Positions 1-9,332 of a DNA stretch of 64,000 bases are shown in pieces. Location of the stretch: assembly GCF_900113695.1 (NCBI RefSeq), contig NZ_FOQH01000010.1, positions 62,001-126,000 on the forward strand, read 5' to 3'. Each line of letters begins with the position of its first letter. Positions within the stretch are counted from its first letter, which is position 1. The notes beneath the pieces were generated by a model. That model made no database searches. It had not been told where the DNA came from and saw only the letters and a list, made by a program, of their open reading frames with translations. The stretch is from Albimonas pacifica (GTDB lineage: Bacteria > Pseudomonadota > Alphaproteobacteria > Rhodobacterales > Rhodobacteraceae). The translations under genes and the position numbers were made by a program.

Positions 1-759
1 ATGCTTGATCGCCCCCCCACGCTCCCTCCCCCGTTCGACGCCACGGTCCCCCGGCCGCAGGTGTTCGAGACCTCCGCCGCCGCGCTCTGCGGCGGGCGGC
101 CGGCGCTGGTGCTGGCGCCCCATCCCGACGACGAGTCGCTGGCCTGCGGCGGCCTGCTCGCGGCCTGCTTCGCCGACGCGGGCGCGCATGTGATCTGCCT
201 GACCGACGGCGGCGCCTCGCACCTCGGCTCGCCGACATGGTCGCGCGCCGCCCTCTCCGCCCTGCGCCGGCAGGAGATGGAGGCGGCGCTTCGCGACCTC
301 GGCGGCGGGCCCGGGGACCTCACCTGGCTGGGCCTGCCCGACGCCGCCTCGGACACGATCGCCAACCTCGGCCCCGTGGTCGCCGCGGTGATCGAGGCGG
401 CCCGGCGCGTCGACGCCCGCAGCCTCTTCGCCCCCTGCGAGACCGACCCCCACTGCGACCACGAGGTCGCCGCCGCCGTGGCGCGCGCCGCCGCCTGCAT
501 GGCGGGGCTGCGCCTCTACAGCTACCCGGTCTGGTCGCGCTGGCGCGACCCTGGCTTCCGCGAGCGCCTGGGCGCGCCCTGCGAGTTCCGCGTCGACCCC
601 GGCCCCTGGCGGGCCGCCAAGGGCGCCGCGATCCGCCGCCACCGCAGCCAGCTCGGCCAGGTGGTGCACGACGCGCGCGAGGCCTTCGCGATGTCCCCGG
701 CCTTCGTCGCGATGTTCGAGGCCGGCCCCGAGATCTTCTTCGAAAGGGAGCCCCGCTGA
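1..759 (+). CDS. PIG-L family deacetylase (LmbE-like)
   Basis: This 252-residue protein belongs to the zinc-dependent PIG-L/LmbE N-deacetylase family, whose members remove acetyl groups from N-acetylglucosaminyl substrates. The metal-binding signature HPDDE is at residues 41-45, a DGGASH segment at 69-74, and the second metal motif HCDH at 151-154, so the catalytic core looks intact. The ATG is the first base of the window, so an in-frame start further upstream cannot be excluded. The stop overlaps the next ATG by one base, which implies translational coupling with the methyltransferase and then the glycosyltransferase. The three probably modify one glycoconjugate or small molecule; the true substrate is unknown. 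Confidence 0.85.
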   Translation: MLDRPPTLPPPFDATVPRPQVFETSAAALCGGRPALVLAPHPDDESLACGGLLAACFADAGAHVICLTDGGASHLGSPTWSRAALSALRRQEMEAALRDLGGGPGDLTWLGLPDAASDTIANLGPVVAAVIEAARRVDARSLFAPCETDPHCDHEVAAAVARAAACMAGLRLYSYPVWSRWRDPGFRERLGAPCEFRVDPGPWRAAKGAAIRRHRSQLGQVVHDAREAFAMSPAFVAMFEAGPEIFFEREPR

Positions 760-1340
760 TGCAAGTGTCCCTGGATCGCCTCGAGGACCTCTACCGGGAG
801 GGCGACGACCCCTGGCGCTTCCGCTCCAGCCCCTACGAGCACGCCCGCCTCGCCGCCGTCGCCCGGGCGCTGCCGCGGGGCCGCTACGCCTCGGCGCTCG
901 AGATCGGCTGCGGCAACGGCGAGCTCGCGCGCCGCATCGCGCCGCGCTGCGACGCCTATCTCGGCGTCGACGCGGTGGAGGCCGCGCTCGAGGCCGCCCG
1001 CCGCGCCGCGCCCGAGGCCCGCTTCCAGCGCCTGTTCCTGCCCGCCGAGCTTCCCGCCGGCCCCGGCGGGGCGGAGCACGACCTCGTGCTGCTGTCCGAG
1101 ATCCTCTATTTCCTCGACGCGCCCGCCATCGCGGCGCTGGCGCAGGAGATCGACCGGCGCTGGCCGCAGGCCGACATCCTGTGCTGCACCTGGCTCGGCC
1201 CCAGCGGAAACGCGCTGGAGGGCGGGGTGGCGCTGGCGGCGTTCCTCGCCGCCTCCAGCCGCCGCTTCCGGCGGCTGCCCGGGGGCGACGGCGACGCCGA
1301 CGGCTTCCGCCTGGACCTGGCGAGCGGCCCCCGCAGATGA
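759..1340 (+). CDS. NodS-like SAM-dependent methyltransferase
   Basis: This 193-residue class I methyltransferase carries the SAM-binding motif EIGCGNGEL at residues 48-56 and an acidic motif II around GVDAVEAA (69-76). The start LYREGDDPW (11-19) is typical of the NodS/SAM methyltransferase group, which methylates amino groups on sugars or small metabolites. The ATG at 759 shares a base with the stop of the deacetylase, and its own stop overlaps the next start as ATGA, so the three genes are one translational unit. A deacetylase that exposes an amine next to an N-methyltransferase makes chemical sense, but that order of reactions is an inference. No signal peptide is visible, so it should be cytoplasmic. 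Confidence 0.82.
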   Translation: MQVSLDRLEDLYREGDDPWRFRSSPYEHARLAAVARALPRGRYASALEIGCGNGELARRIAPRCDAYLGVDAVEAALEAARRAAPEARFQRLFLPAELPAGPGGAEHDLVLLSEILYFLDAPAIAALAQEIDRRWPQADILCCTWLGPSGNALEGGVALAAFLAASSRRFRRLPGGDGDADGFRLDLASGPRR

Positions 1341-2434
1341 GCCCCCGCGCCCCGCGGCCCGAGCCGAGCCCCCGTCCCCGGCCGCCCGCGGGGACGATCT
1401 GCCTGCCCTCCGCGGCCGCGCTCGCCGCGGCCGAGGCCGCGGTGATCGTGCCGGCCTGCGACGAGGCCGAGCTGATCGGGCGCTGCCTCGCCGCGCTCGG
1501 CCCCCAGCTCGACCGGGCGGCGCTGGTGCTGGTGGTCAACAACACCACCGACGCCACCGCCGAGACCGCGCTCGCCTTCGCCCGCGAGGCGGCGCTGCCG
1601 CTGGCGCTGGCCGAGCGGCGGTTTCCCCGCGGCGGGGTCGGGGCGGCGCGGCGCTTCGGCTTCGCGCTCGCCGCCCGGCTCTGCCCGCAGGCGGAGGTGC
1701 TGGCGACCACCGACGCCGACGGCGCCGCCGCGCCCGACTGGCTGGCGCGGATGCGCGCGGCCCTGGCCGGGGCCGACGCCGTGATGGGCCGCATCGAGAC
1801 CTTCCCCGAGGAGGCCCGCCGCCTGCCCCCCGCCTACCGCCGCCGGCAGCGGCGGGAGGCGCGCTACCTGGGCCTGTCGCTCGCCTTCGAGGCGCTGATG
1901 GACCCCGAGGGCCGGGCGGGGGGCATCGACCTCGCCGGGGGCGCGAACCTCGGCTTCCGGGCCGAGGCCTACCGGCGGGCGGGCGGCTTCCGCCGGCTGG
2001 TCTCGAACGAGGACCGCGACCTGGTGGCCCGCTGCCGCGCCGCCGGCCTGCGGGTGGCGCGGGCGGACGACGCGGTGGTCCGCGCCTCCCTGCGCGCCCA
2101 GGGCCGGGCGCCGGCGGGCATGGCCGCGGGCGTCGCCGCGCGCCTCGCGGGACAGGACCTGGTCGACTCGGCGCTGCACCCGCTCGACGTCATGCTCGCC
2201 CGCCACCTGCGCCCCGGCCGGCCCCGGGCCGCCCCGGAGGCGAAGCCGCAGACCGGGGCGGAGGCCCCCGCCAGCCCGCTCGACGACCTTGCGGCGCTCG
2301 AGGACTGCGTCGCCCGCCTGAAGGCCTGCGCCACCGCGCGGGAGCGGCGGATCCTCGCCCGCCGCCTGCTCGCCCGCCGCGCCGCCCGCCCCCCGGCCGC
2401 GCGGCCGGGGATGGACGTCTCCTCCCCCGCCTGA
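1337..2434 (+). CDS. Glycosyltransferase family 2
   Basis: This 365-residue GT-A fold glycosyltransferase has the opening strand AVIVPACDEAE at about residues 35-45, the metal/nucleotide-sugar DAD motif at 126-128 within TTDADGA, and a NEDRDL acidic segment in the second half. The first 25 residues are a proline/arginine-rich tail and the last 80 are a poorly conserved charged extension. The start was chosen at the ATG at 1337, which overlaps the preceding TGA by four bases; an earlier in-frame start would run through the methyltransferase. It completes the deacetylase-methyltransferase-glycosyltransferase unit. In other proteobacteria I recall the same trio next to an acyl-CoA dehydrogenase; such a gene could lie just left of the window. 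Acceptor and donor are unknown. Confidence 0.82.
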   Translation: MSPRAPRPEPSPRPRPPAGTICLPSAAALAAAEAAVIVPACDEAELIGRCLAALGPQLDRAALVLVVNNTTDATAETALAFAREAALPLALAERRFPRGGVGAARRFGFALAARLCPQAEVLATTDADGAAAPDWLARMRAALAGADAVMGRIETFPEEARRLPPAYRRRQRREARYLGLSLAFEALMDPEGRAGGIDLAGGANLGFRAEAYRRAGGFRRLVSNEDRDLVARCRAAGLRVARADDAVVRASLRAQGRAPAGMAAGVAARLAGQDLVDSALHPLDVMLARHLRPGRPRAAPEAKPQTGAEAPASPLDDLAALEDCVARLKACATARERRILARRLLARRAARPPAARPGMDVSSPA

Positions 2435-2439
2435 GCCGG

Positions 2440-3558
2440 TCAGAGCTTCAGGGCGAGCCTGGGCGACAGCACGTCGAGCGCCTGCGCCTCGCCCACCGGG
2501 AAGCAGGTCAGCCGCCCGGCATGGACGTTCAGCCCCGCCAGCAGGTGGGGGTCGTCCTCCAGCGCCTGCCGCCAGCCCTTGTCGGCCAGCGCCAGCACGA
2601 AGGGCAGCGTGGCGTTGCCCAGCGCGATGGTCGAGGTCCGCGCCACCGCGCCCGGCATGTTGGCCACGCAGTAATGGACGATCCCGTCGACCGTGTAGAC
2701 CGGGTCGTCATGGGTGGTGGGGCGCGAGGTCTCGAAACAGCCGCCCTGGTCGATGGCCACGTCCACGATCGCCGCCCCCGGCTTCATGGTCGAGAGCTGC
2801 GCGCGGCTGACCAGCTTCGGCGCCGCGGCGCCCGGCACCAGCACCGCGCCGATCACCAGGTCGGCGGCGGCCACCAGCTCCTCGGTCGCGGCCTGGGAGG
2901 CGTAGCGGGTGGCGAAGGCGCCGCCGTAGACCTCGTCGAGATGCCTCAGCCGCGGGATCGAGCGGTCCAGCACCGAGACCCGCGCCCCCATCCCGTGGGC
3001 GATCCGCGCCGCGTTGGTCCCCACCACGCCGCCGCCGATCACCACCACCTCGGCCGCGCCCACCCCCGGCACGCCCGAGAGCAGCATTCCCCGCCCGCCC
3101 TGCTCCTTCTGCAGGGACCAGGCGCCGACCTGGGGGGCGAGCCGGCCCGCGACCTCCGACATCGGGGCCAGCAGGGGCAGGCCGCCGGCGGCGTCGGTCA
3201 CCGTCTCGTAGGCGATCGCGGTGACGCCGCTCGACAGCAGGTCCGCGGTCTGGGCGCGGTCGGGGGCGAGGTGGAGGTAGGTGAACAGCACCTGCCCCTC
3301 GCGCAGGCGGGCGCGCTCCTGCGCCTGGGGCTCCTTGACCTTCACCACCATCTCGGCGCGGGCGAAGAGTTCGTCGGCCGTGGCGACCACCTCGGCGCCG
3401 GCGGCGCGATAGGCGGCGTCGTCGAAGCCCGCGCCCAGCCCGGCGCCGGTCTCGATCAGCACCGCGTGCCCGTGGGCGACGGCCTCCTGCGCCGCCATCG
3501 GGGTCAGGCCGACCCGGTGCTCCTGCGTCTTGATTTCCCTGGGGCTTCCGATCCGCAT
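2440..3558 (-). CDS. ald: Alanine dehydrogenase
   Basis: This 372-residue enzyme reversibly deaminates L-alanine to pyruvate and ammonia with NAD. Family catalytic positions are all present: R15 in EHRVGL, K75 in VKVKEP and H96 in FTYLHLA, followed by the NAD-binding glycine-rich loop [10 protein letters not shown] at 171-180 and the VDVAIDQGG segment. Length matches the usual 370-372 residues. The start is the ATG complementary to 3556-3558, preceded by a GGGAG Shine-Dalgarno at a good distance; longer readings upstream are not part of the family. It is transcribed divergently from the large helicase gene across about 220 bp. In soil and marine bacteria ald supports growth on alanine and nitrogen recycling. 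Confidence 0.96.
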   Translation of the reverse strand: MRIGSPREIKTQEHRVGLTPMAAQEAVAHGHAVLIETGAGLGAGFDDAAYRAAGAEVVATADELFARAEMVVKVKEPQAQERARLREGQVLFTYLHLAPDRAQTADLLSSGVTAIAYETVTDAAGGLPLLAPMSEVAGRLAPQVGAWSLQKEQGGRGMLLSGVPGVGAAEVVVIGGGVVGTNAARIAHGMGARVSVLDRSIPRLRHLDEVYGGAFATRYASQAATEELVAAADLVIGAVLVPGAAAPKLVSRAQLSTMKPGAAIVDVAIDQGGCFETSRPTTHDDPVYTVDGIVHYCVANMPGAVARTSTIALGNATLPFVLALADKGWRQALEDDPHLLAGLNVHAGRLTCFPVGEAQALDVLSPRLALKL

Positions 3559-3778
3559 GGTCTTTTCTCCCGGGCGGACGTCTGCGCGTCCGCTTTCCTC
3601 CCCGGCCGGGCGGCGGCCTGCCGCCCGACAGCGTCCGCGGATCCTAGTGCGGGACGCGCCGCGGGGCGAGTGTCGCGCCTGGTCAGCGCGGCGAGCGGCC
3701 GATACGCTGCTCCCGTTCCGCCGACCCCGCTGCATCGAGGCCGCCCGCCATGCCCCCGCCCCCGCGCCGCGGCGCCCG

Positions 3779-6700
3779 ATGACCCCGGCCTGCCCGATCT
3801 GCGCGGCCAGCCTCGAGACGCTGGCGCATCTCGACGCGGGCTCGATGACGCTGCGCGCGGAGGGGGAGGTGCTGCTCGCGCCCCGCCGGCACGTCGCCGG
3901 CTGGCGCGCCCTGACGACGGAGGAGCAGACCGCCCTCGCCCTGCGCCTCGCCGCCGCCCAGGACCTGGCCGAGGCCGAGGCCGAGGCGTCCGGCCTTGCG
4001 CGAACCGTCTTCGTCGAGACCGGGCCCCATTTCCACATCCGCATCTCCGCCGAGCCCGAGAGGGCGCCCGAGACCGAGCCGGCGCCCGTCTCCACCCGCG
4101 GCCCCGCGCTTCTCGACGGGCCGCAGGCGGCGCTGCTCCCGCATCTCGCGCCCCATCTCGACGAGGCGGCGGAGGTGGACGCCGCCGTCGCCTTCGCCCT
4201 GCGCTCGGGCGTCGACCTGCTGTTCCCCTATCTCGAGGAGCTGCTGGAGCGCGGCGGCCGCCTGCGGCTGCTGGTCGGCGACTACCTGGGCGCCTCCGAC
4301 CCCACGGCGCTGCGCCGCCTGCTGGACCTGCCGCCTGCGGCGGACCTGCGGATCTTCGACGCCTCCGCCGTCGCCTTCCACCCCAAGTCCTGGCTGTTTC
4401 GCTTCCGCGACGGGACCGGGGCGCTGCTGGTCGGCTCCTCCAACCTGTCGCGCTCGGCGCTGGACGGGGGCGTGGAGTGGACGCTGCGCCTGTTCGGCGC
4501 CCCCGACGCCCCGGCGCTGGTCGAGGCCCGCGACGCCTTCGCCCGCCTGATGGCCCGGCCCGAGGTCGCCCCCCTGACCCACGACTGGATCGACGCCTAC
4601 GAGGCCCGCCGCATCCCTCCGACCCCGCAGGCGGCCGGGATCGAGGTCGAGCCCCCCGCCGAGGCCCCCGCCCCGCACGAGATCCAGGCCGAGGCGCTGG
4701 ACGCGCTCGCCGCCTCCCGCGCGCGGGGGCATCGCTCGGGCCTCGTGGTGCTGGCGACAGGGCTGGGCAAGACCTTCCTCGCCGCCTTCGACAGCCGCCC
4801 CTTCGCCCGGGTCCTGTTCGTCGCCCACCGCGAGGAGATCCTGACCCAGGCCATGGCCGCCTTCCGCGCCGTGCGCCCCGGATCGCGCCTCGGCCGCTTC
4901 GCCGGCGGGCGCAAGGACCGCGAGGCCGACGTGCTCTTCGCCTCGATTCAGACGCTGGGCCGCGCCGCCCATCTCTCGGGCTTCGACCCGGGCGCCTTCG
5001 ACTACGTGGTGGTGGACGAGTTCCACCATGCCGCCGCCGCCACCTACCGCAGGGTCATCGAGCATTTCGAGCCCGCCTTCCTCCTCGGCCTGACCGCCAC
5101 GCCCGAGCGCGCCGACGGCGGCGACCTGCTGTCGCTGTGCGGCGAGAACCTGGTCTACCGCTGCGACATGTGGGACGCGATCGGCCGCGGGCGGCTATGC
5201 CCGTTCACCTATCACGGCCTGCCCGACGACCTCGACTACACGCAGATCCCCTGGCGCGGCCGGCGCTTCGACGAAGCGGCGCTTACCGAGGCGACGGCGA
5301 CCCGCGCCCGGGCGCGCGACGCGCTCGACCAGCTCGCGGCGAAGGGGGGCGCGCGGACGCTGGGCTTCTGCGTCTCCCAGCGCCACGCCGACTTCATGGC
5401 CCGCTTCGCGCGCGAGGCGGGGCTGCGGGCGAAGGCGGTGCACGCCGGCCCCGGCTCCGCCCCGCGCACCGCCAGCCTCGCCGAGCTGCAGGCCGGCGAG
5501 CTCGACATCCTCTTCGCCGTCGACATGTTCAACGAGGGCGTGGACGTGCCCCAGATCGACACCGTGCTGATGCTGCGCCCGACCGAAAGCCCGGTGGTCT
5601 GGCTCCAGCAGTTCGGCCGCGGCCTGCGGCTGGCGGAGGGCAAGGACCGGCTGCAGGTGATCGACTACATCGGCGCCCACCGCTCGTTCCTGGTCAAGGC
5701 CCGGGCGCTGCTGCAGGTCACGGGCGGGGACCGCGCGCTCGCCGCCCGCCTGAGCGAGCTGCGGACCGGCGCGCTCGAGCTGCCGCCGGGCTGCGAGATC
5801 GCCTACGACACGGTGGCGATCGACTTGCTCGAGCGCCTCTTGCGCGTCGACTCGGGCGACGCGGCCGAGCTCGCGGCCTTCTACGAGGACTTCCGCCTGA
5901 CCCATGGCGCGCGGCCCACGGCGCGCGAGGTCGAACATGCGGGCTTCGATCCCCGCCGCACCGGCCATGGCCTGTGGTTCGACTACGTCCGCGACCAAGG
6001 CGACCTGACCCCCGCCGCCCAGCGCGCCCTGCAGGGTTTCGGCGGCCTGCTGCGCGAGATCGAGACGGGGGCCGCGTCGGGCGGCGCCGCGATGCCGGCG
6101 CTGGCGGCGATGATCGACGAGGGGGCGTTCCCGGGGGAGGTCGCGCTCCCCCGCCTCGCCGCCCGCCTCGGCCGGCTGGCGGCGCGCGCGCCGCGGCTGG
6201 CGCGCGACCTGGGCGTCGCGCCCGGCGACGCCGAGGCGGCGGCGGCGGCCCTGCGCGACACGGCGCTCGCCCCCTGGACGCAGGCCGAGGACGGCCGCTG
6301 GTTCGCGCTGGACGGGGCCGGGTTCCGCACCCGCTTCGCCCCGCCCGCCGACGAGGCCGAGGCCCTGCGCGAGCTGGCCTCCGAACTGGTCGACTGGCGC
6401 CTCGCCCGCCGTCTCGCCGGCGCCGAGGACCGCGCCTTCCCGACGCCCGAGCCGGAGGCGCTGGCCGCCGCCGAAGGCGACGCCCCCGGCTTCGCGCGCC
6501 CCGACGCCGCCGCGGAGCCCGCCCCCGAGCCCTGGCGCGAATACATGCGCGACGAGATCCCGCCGCTGTTCGGCGACGTGTTCAGCGACGCGCGCTGGAA
6601 CGTGGGCATCGTGCCGGTGAAGGCGCGCCGCGCCCTGATCCTGCTGGTGACGCTGAAGAAGGGCACGCTCGCCACCGGCAACCACTACGAGGACCGCTTC

Positions 6701-6973
6701 CTCGACCCGCAGCGCTTCCGCTGGGCCAGCCAGACCAGCACCACCCGCCACGGGTCGCGCGGGCGCATCCTGTCGGGGGCGGAGCCGGGCTGGAGCATCC
6801 ACCTGTTCGTTCGCGGCGGGAAGTCGCGCAACGGCAAAGCCGCCCCGTTCCGCTACTGCGGCCCCGTCGCCTTCGAGGGCTGGGAGGGCGAGGCCCCGAT
6901 CTACGTCGACTGGCGCCTGCCCGCGCCGGTCCCCGACCACCTGCGCACCGTGCTCGGGGTTCCGGAGGGCTGA
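3779..6973 (+). CDS. HIT-like / PLD nuclease / DEAD-box helicase / DUF3427 protein
   Basis: This 1064-residue multidomain protein has four parts. Residues 1-95 resemble a HIT domain, with CPIC at 5-8 and HFHIR at 84-88, where the third histidine of the HxHxH signature is arginine. A phospholipase D-type nuclease follows, with HPK at 201-203 and a later GSSNLSRSAL. The SF2 helicase core has LATGLGKT at 325-332, DEFHHA from 413, LTATPER near 438 and the arginine-finger motif QQFGRGLR from 610. The last 140 residues match DUF3427 (YEDRFLDPQRF, IHLFVRGG, WEGEAPIYVDW). PLD-helicase-DUF3427 is, as I recall it, the layout of the type IV restriction enzyme SauUSI, which cuts methylated DNA using ATP. 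No methyltransferase lies nearby, which fits a modification-dependent enzyme. The ATG at 3779 is the only plausible start, although its ribosome site is weak. Confidence 0.85.
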   Translation: MTPACPICAASLETLAHLDAGSMTLRAEGEVLLAPRRHVAGWRALTTEEQTALALRLAAAQDLAEAEAEASGLARTVFVETGPHFHIRISAEPERAPETEPAPVSTRGPALLDGPQAALLPHLAPHLDEAAEVDAAVAFALRSGVDLLFPYLEELLERGGRLRLLVGDYLGASDPTALRRLLDLPPAADLRIFDASAVAFHPKSWLFRFRDGTGALLVGSSNLSRSALDGGVEWTLRLFGAPDAPALVEARDAFARLMARPEVAPLTHDWIDAYEARRIPPTPQAAGIEVEPPAEAPAPHEIQAEALDALAASRARGHRSGLVVLATGLGKTFLAAFDSRPFARVLFVAHREEILTQAMAAFRAVRPGSRLGRFAGGRKDREADVLFASIQTLGRAAHLSGFDPGAFDYVVVDEFHHAAAATYRRVIEHFEPAFLLGLTATPERADGGDLLSLCGENLVYRCDMWDAIGRGRLCPFTYHGLPDDLDYTQIPWRGRRFDEAALTEATATRARARDALDQLAAKGGARTLGFCVSQRHADFMARFAREAGLRAKAVHAGPGSAPRTASLAELQAGELDILFAVDMFNEGVDVPQIDTVLMLRPTESPVVWLQQFGRGLRLAEGKDRLQVIDYIGAHRSFLVKARALLQVTGGDRALAARLSELRTGALELPPGCEIAYDTVAIDLLERLLRVDSGDAAELAAFYEDFRLTHGARPTAREVEHAGFDPRRTGHGLWFDYVRDQGDLTPAAQRALQGFGGLLREIETGAASGGAAMPALAAMIDEGAFPGEVALPRLAARLGRLAARAPRLARDLGVAPGDAEAAAAALRDTALAPWTQAEDGRWFALDGAGFRTRFAPPADEAEALRELASELVDWRLARRLAGAEDRAFPTPEPEALAAAEGDAPGFARPDAAAEPAPEPWREYMRDEIPPLFGDVFSDARWNVGIVPVKARRALILLVTLKKGTLATGNHYEDRFLDPQRFRWASQTSTTRHGSRGRILSGAEPGWSIHLFVRGGKSRNGKAAPFRYCGPVAFEGWEGEAPIYVDWRLPAPVPDHLRTVLGVPEG

Positions 6974-7042
6974 AGGCCCCGCCGCCCCCCGCGCCGCCCC
7001 GGCCGCGCGCAGACGGACGGAGGGGGCCGGGGGGCCGGGCGC

Positions 7043-7456
7043 TCAGGCCTCGGCCTCCGCCTCGACCATCACCATAAGGTCGGGATGCACCAGGGCGGCG
7101 ACGCCGATCAGGGTCAGGGGCGGGGCGACGCCGGCCTCTGCGATCCAGGCGGCATAGGCGTCGGCCTCGGCCAGCAGGGCGCGCATGTCGGTGGTCAGCA
7201 GGCGCACCTGCACCAGGTGGCGGCGCGCCATGCCCGCGGCCGAGAGCACCGCGTCCACGTTGGACAGCGCCGCCTCCAGCTGCCGGGCCATGTCGCCGGG
7301 ACAGCCCACGCCCAGGCCCGCGGGGTCGTCGGGATCCTCCCACAGCTCACCCTGGCCGGCGATGCGCAGGCGGCGCGAGGCGCCCTCGATCAGCTCGCCC
7401 TGACTCATCGGCAGGGCGGCGCTCCAGTCCAGGGGATTGACCGGCGTTCTCTTCAT
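7043..7456 (-). CDS. RidA/YjgF family protein without the catalytic arginine
   Basis: This 137-residue protein has the RidA (YER057c/YjgF) fold, seen in the stretches DMARQLEAALSNVDAVLSAAG and HLVQVRLLTTDM and in the closing barrel strand. Canonical RidA hydrolyses reactive enamine/imine intermediates of PLP enzymes using an arginine in a PARS-type motif near the C-terminus. Here that segment reads PPLTLIGVAAL, so the arginine is absent and imine deaminase activity is doubtful; such members fall in the Rid4-Rid7 type groups. It lies 91 bp downstream of the DUF898 gene on the same strand and converges with the helicase gene. Its function is not known. Confidence 0.85.
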   Translation of the reverse strand: MKRTPVNPLDWSAALPMSQGELIEGASRRLRIAGQGELWEDPDDPAGLGVGCPGDMARQLEAALSNVDAVLSAAGMARRHLVQVRLLTTDMRALLAEADAYAAWIAEAGVAPPLTLIGVAALVHPDLMVMVEAEAEA

Positions 7457-7547
7457 GCGGCCGCGTCCTTTCGGCCCGGCCCCCGCGCCCGACGCGCCTT
7501 CTAGCGGATCGCGCCGGCGCTGTCTCGCGCGAAGCTTGCGCGATCGT

Positions 7548-9332
7548 TCAGACCGCGAACAGGTCCAGCGCCTCCTCCATCCCCTCCGCCTCCAGGTCGC
7601 GCTGGCGGGCGCGGCCGCGCACCGCGTCCAGCCTGTGCACGTCGCGCAGGGTGATCGAGGCCAGCAGATGCTCGGTCCGCCGGCGCTGGTAGACGTAGGT
7701 CCACAGCCACAGGGTGAACACGGCCGACAGGAAATAGTCGATCACCAGCGCCATCAGCACCAGCCCCTGCGCCCGCCAGGAGTGGAAGCCCCCGAACAGC
7801 TTCTCGTCCAGCGCGTCGCCCAGCCCCTCGACCAGGCCGCCGGAGTCCGGGTTCTCCAGCTCCGCCCCCATGGCGCCGATCATCGGGATCGCGGCGACGG
7901 CGGCGATCAGCAGCCACACCAGGATGCCGGGCCACAGGTTCTTGCGGCTGACCGCCATGTAGCTGTCGACCAGGTGCCAGACCGAGAAATCGCACTCCGC
8001 CCAGGCCCCGCCCAGGCGGCGGGCGCGGGTGGTCAGGCGCACCTCGGCGGCGCGGTAGTTGGCGAGCAGCAAGGTCGCCGTCATCAGGATCAGCAGCGCC
8101 AGGGCGATCAGCGTCAGCGGCCCCAGCCGCGCCGCCACGGCGGGCAGGTCGCCCAGGCCCGCGAGCTCCCGCGCGCCGGGCACGGCGATCAGCGCGCCCA
8201 GGGCCGCCAGGAAGCCCCAGGCCGGCAGCCAGTGCAGCAGCAGGGGCAGGGGGCCGCCCTCGAAGGCGAAGGGCTCGCCGCCCCAGCGCATGGCGCGGGT
8301 CATCCGCGCCTCGCGCAGCCAGCGCCAGACCGGCCACAGCAGCCCGGCCGACGCGAGGATCAGCGGCGTCCACAGCAGCCCCAGCCCCATCAGCGACCAG
8401 CCGCCGCCCTCCATGCCGAAGCGCACCCCCTTCCAGCGGGTGCGCGACAGCCGGTAGCGCCGGCCGCGGAACGCCGCCAGCGGCAGCAGGGGCGAGATCA
8501 GCAGCAGTGCGATCAGCGCCGGGGCGGCCATCGCCGCCAGCAGCGGCAGGGCGGCGCGCACCGGGCTCTCGAGCTCGAGCGCCGAGCCGCTCAGCGCCCC
8601 GTCCAGCGCCTCGAGCGACATCAGCCCCAGCGCCGCCGCCGCGACCCAGGCCAGGGCCACGATCCCGCCCAGCAGGATCAGCGCCATCATCAGCCCGCGG
8701 AACAGCTGCGCGCCGGTTCCCAGGTATTCCAGCGGCTCGTCGTCGGCCTGCACGTTGCTCCACAGCACGCGGCGGGTCTCGGTCTTCATCCAGGGGCGGT
8801 AGAGCCCCAGGCTCAGCACCGACAGCGCCCCGTGCACGACGGTCACCGCCGACCACAGGCCGCGGTCGTCGAGCAGCTCCGGCCAGGCGTCGCGGGCATG
8901 GGCGCCCGAGGTCTGCTCGGCCCGGGCGCGGGCGAGGCGGGCGCGCTGCAGCCGCTCGAGATGCCGGCGCGCTTGGGCCGCGCCGCCGGGGGCGGCGGCG
9001 GCGAAGCCCTCGGCGGGGGAAAGGTCGGAGGAGGGCGCGACCGCAGGCTCCGGCGCGGCGGGCGCCCCGGGCGCCTTGCGCGGCCGGTCGCGCCGGCCCA
9101 GCGGGCTGATCGGGCGCGGCCGCTCGGCGGGCGCCGGCGCGGCCTGATCGGGCGCGGTCTCGGCGGGGGCGTTGGCGTTGGCGGGGTCGCGCCGGGGCGC
9201 GGGCTCGCGCGCCAGGCGCAGGGCCTCGTCGTCCTCGGCGATCGAGTAGAGGTAGGACTCGCGGTCCTGCACGACGTCGCCGAACAGGTCGACGATCGAC
9301 TCCTTCTCAGGTCTCACGCGCTTGCGCGGCAT
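7548..9332 (-). CDS. DUF898 (YjgN-like) polytopic membrane protein
   Basis: This 594-residue protein has a charged, proline/alanine-rich cytoplasmic N-terminus of about 170 residues, followed by a YjgN/DUF898 membrane region. The family start LSLGLYRPWMKTETRR followed by a YLGTGAQLF segment is clear, and it is repeated in weaker form later (LLLANYRAAEVRL). At least eight hydrophobic helices can be counted. The function of the family is unknown; members are inner-membrane proteins sometimes near envelope genes. The ATG at 9332 begins MPRKRVRPEKES, a positively charged start consistent with an N-in topology. RidA follows 91 bp downstream. The N-terminal extension is longer than in E. coli YjgN and lacks recognisable domains. 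Confidence 0.8.
   Translation of the reverse strand: MPRKRVRPEKESIVDLFGDVVQDRESYLYSIAEDDEALRLAREPAPRRDPANANAPAETAPDQAAPAPAERPRPISPLGRRDRPRKAPGAPAAPEPAVAPSSDLSPAEGFAAAAPGGAAQARRHLERLQRARLARARAEQTSGAHARDAWPELLDDRGLWSAVTVVHGALSVLSLGLYRPWMKTETRRVLWSNVQADDEPLEYLGTGAQLFRGLMMALILLGGIVALAWVAAAALGLMSLEALDGALSGSALELESPVRAALPLLAAMAAPALIALLLISPLLPLAAFRGRRYRLSRTRWKGVRFGMEGGGWSLMGLGLLWTPLILASAGLLWPVWRWLREARMTRAMRWGGEPFAFEGGPLPLLLHWLPAWGFLAALGALIAVPGARELAGLGDLPAVAARLGPLTLIALALLILMTATLLLANYRAAEVRLTTRARRLGGAWAECDFSVWHLVDSYMAVSRKNLWPGILVWLLIAAVAAIPMIGAMGAELENPDSGGLVEGLGDALDEKLFGGFHSWRAQGLVLMALVIDYFLSAVFTLWLWTYVYQRRRTEHLLASITLRDVHRLDAVRGRARQRDLEAEGMEEALDLFAV

Noticed and set aside
2521-7077. A 1518-codon plus-strand open frame across ald and the helicase gene
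   Set aside because: It is antisense to alanine dehydrogenase and out of frame with the helicase, both of which show complete family motifs. The translation is Arg/Pro/Gly/Ala-rich, as expected for shadow frames in very G+C-rich DNA.
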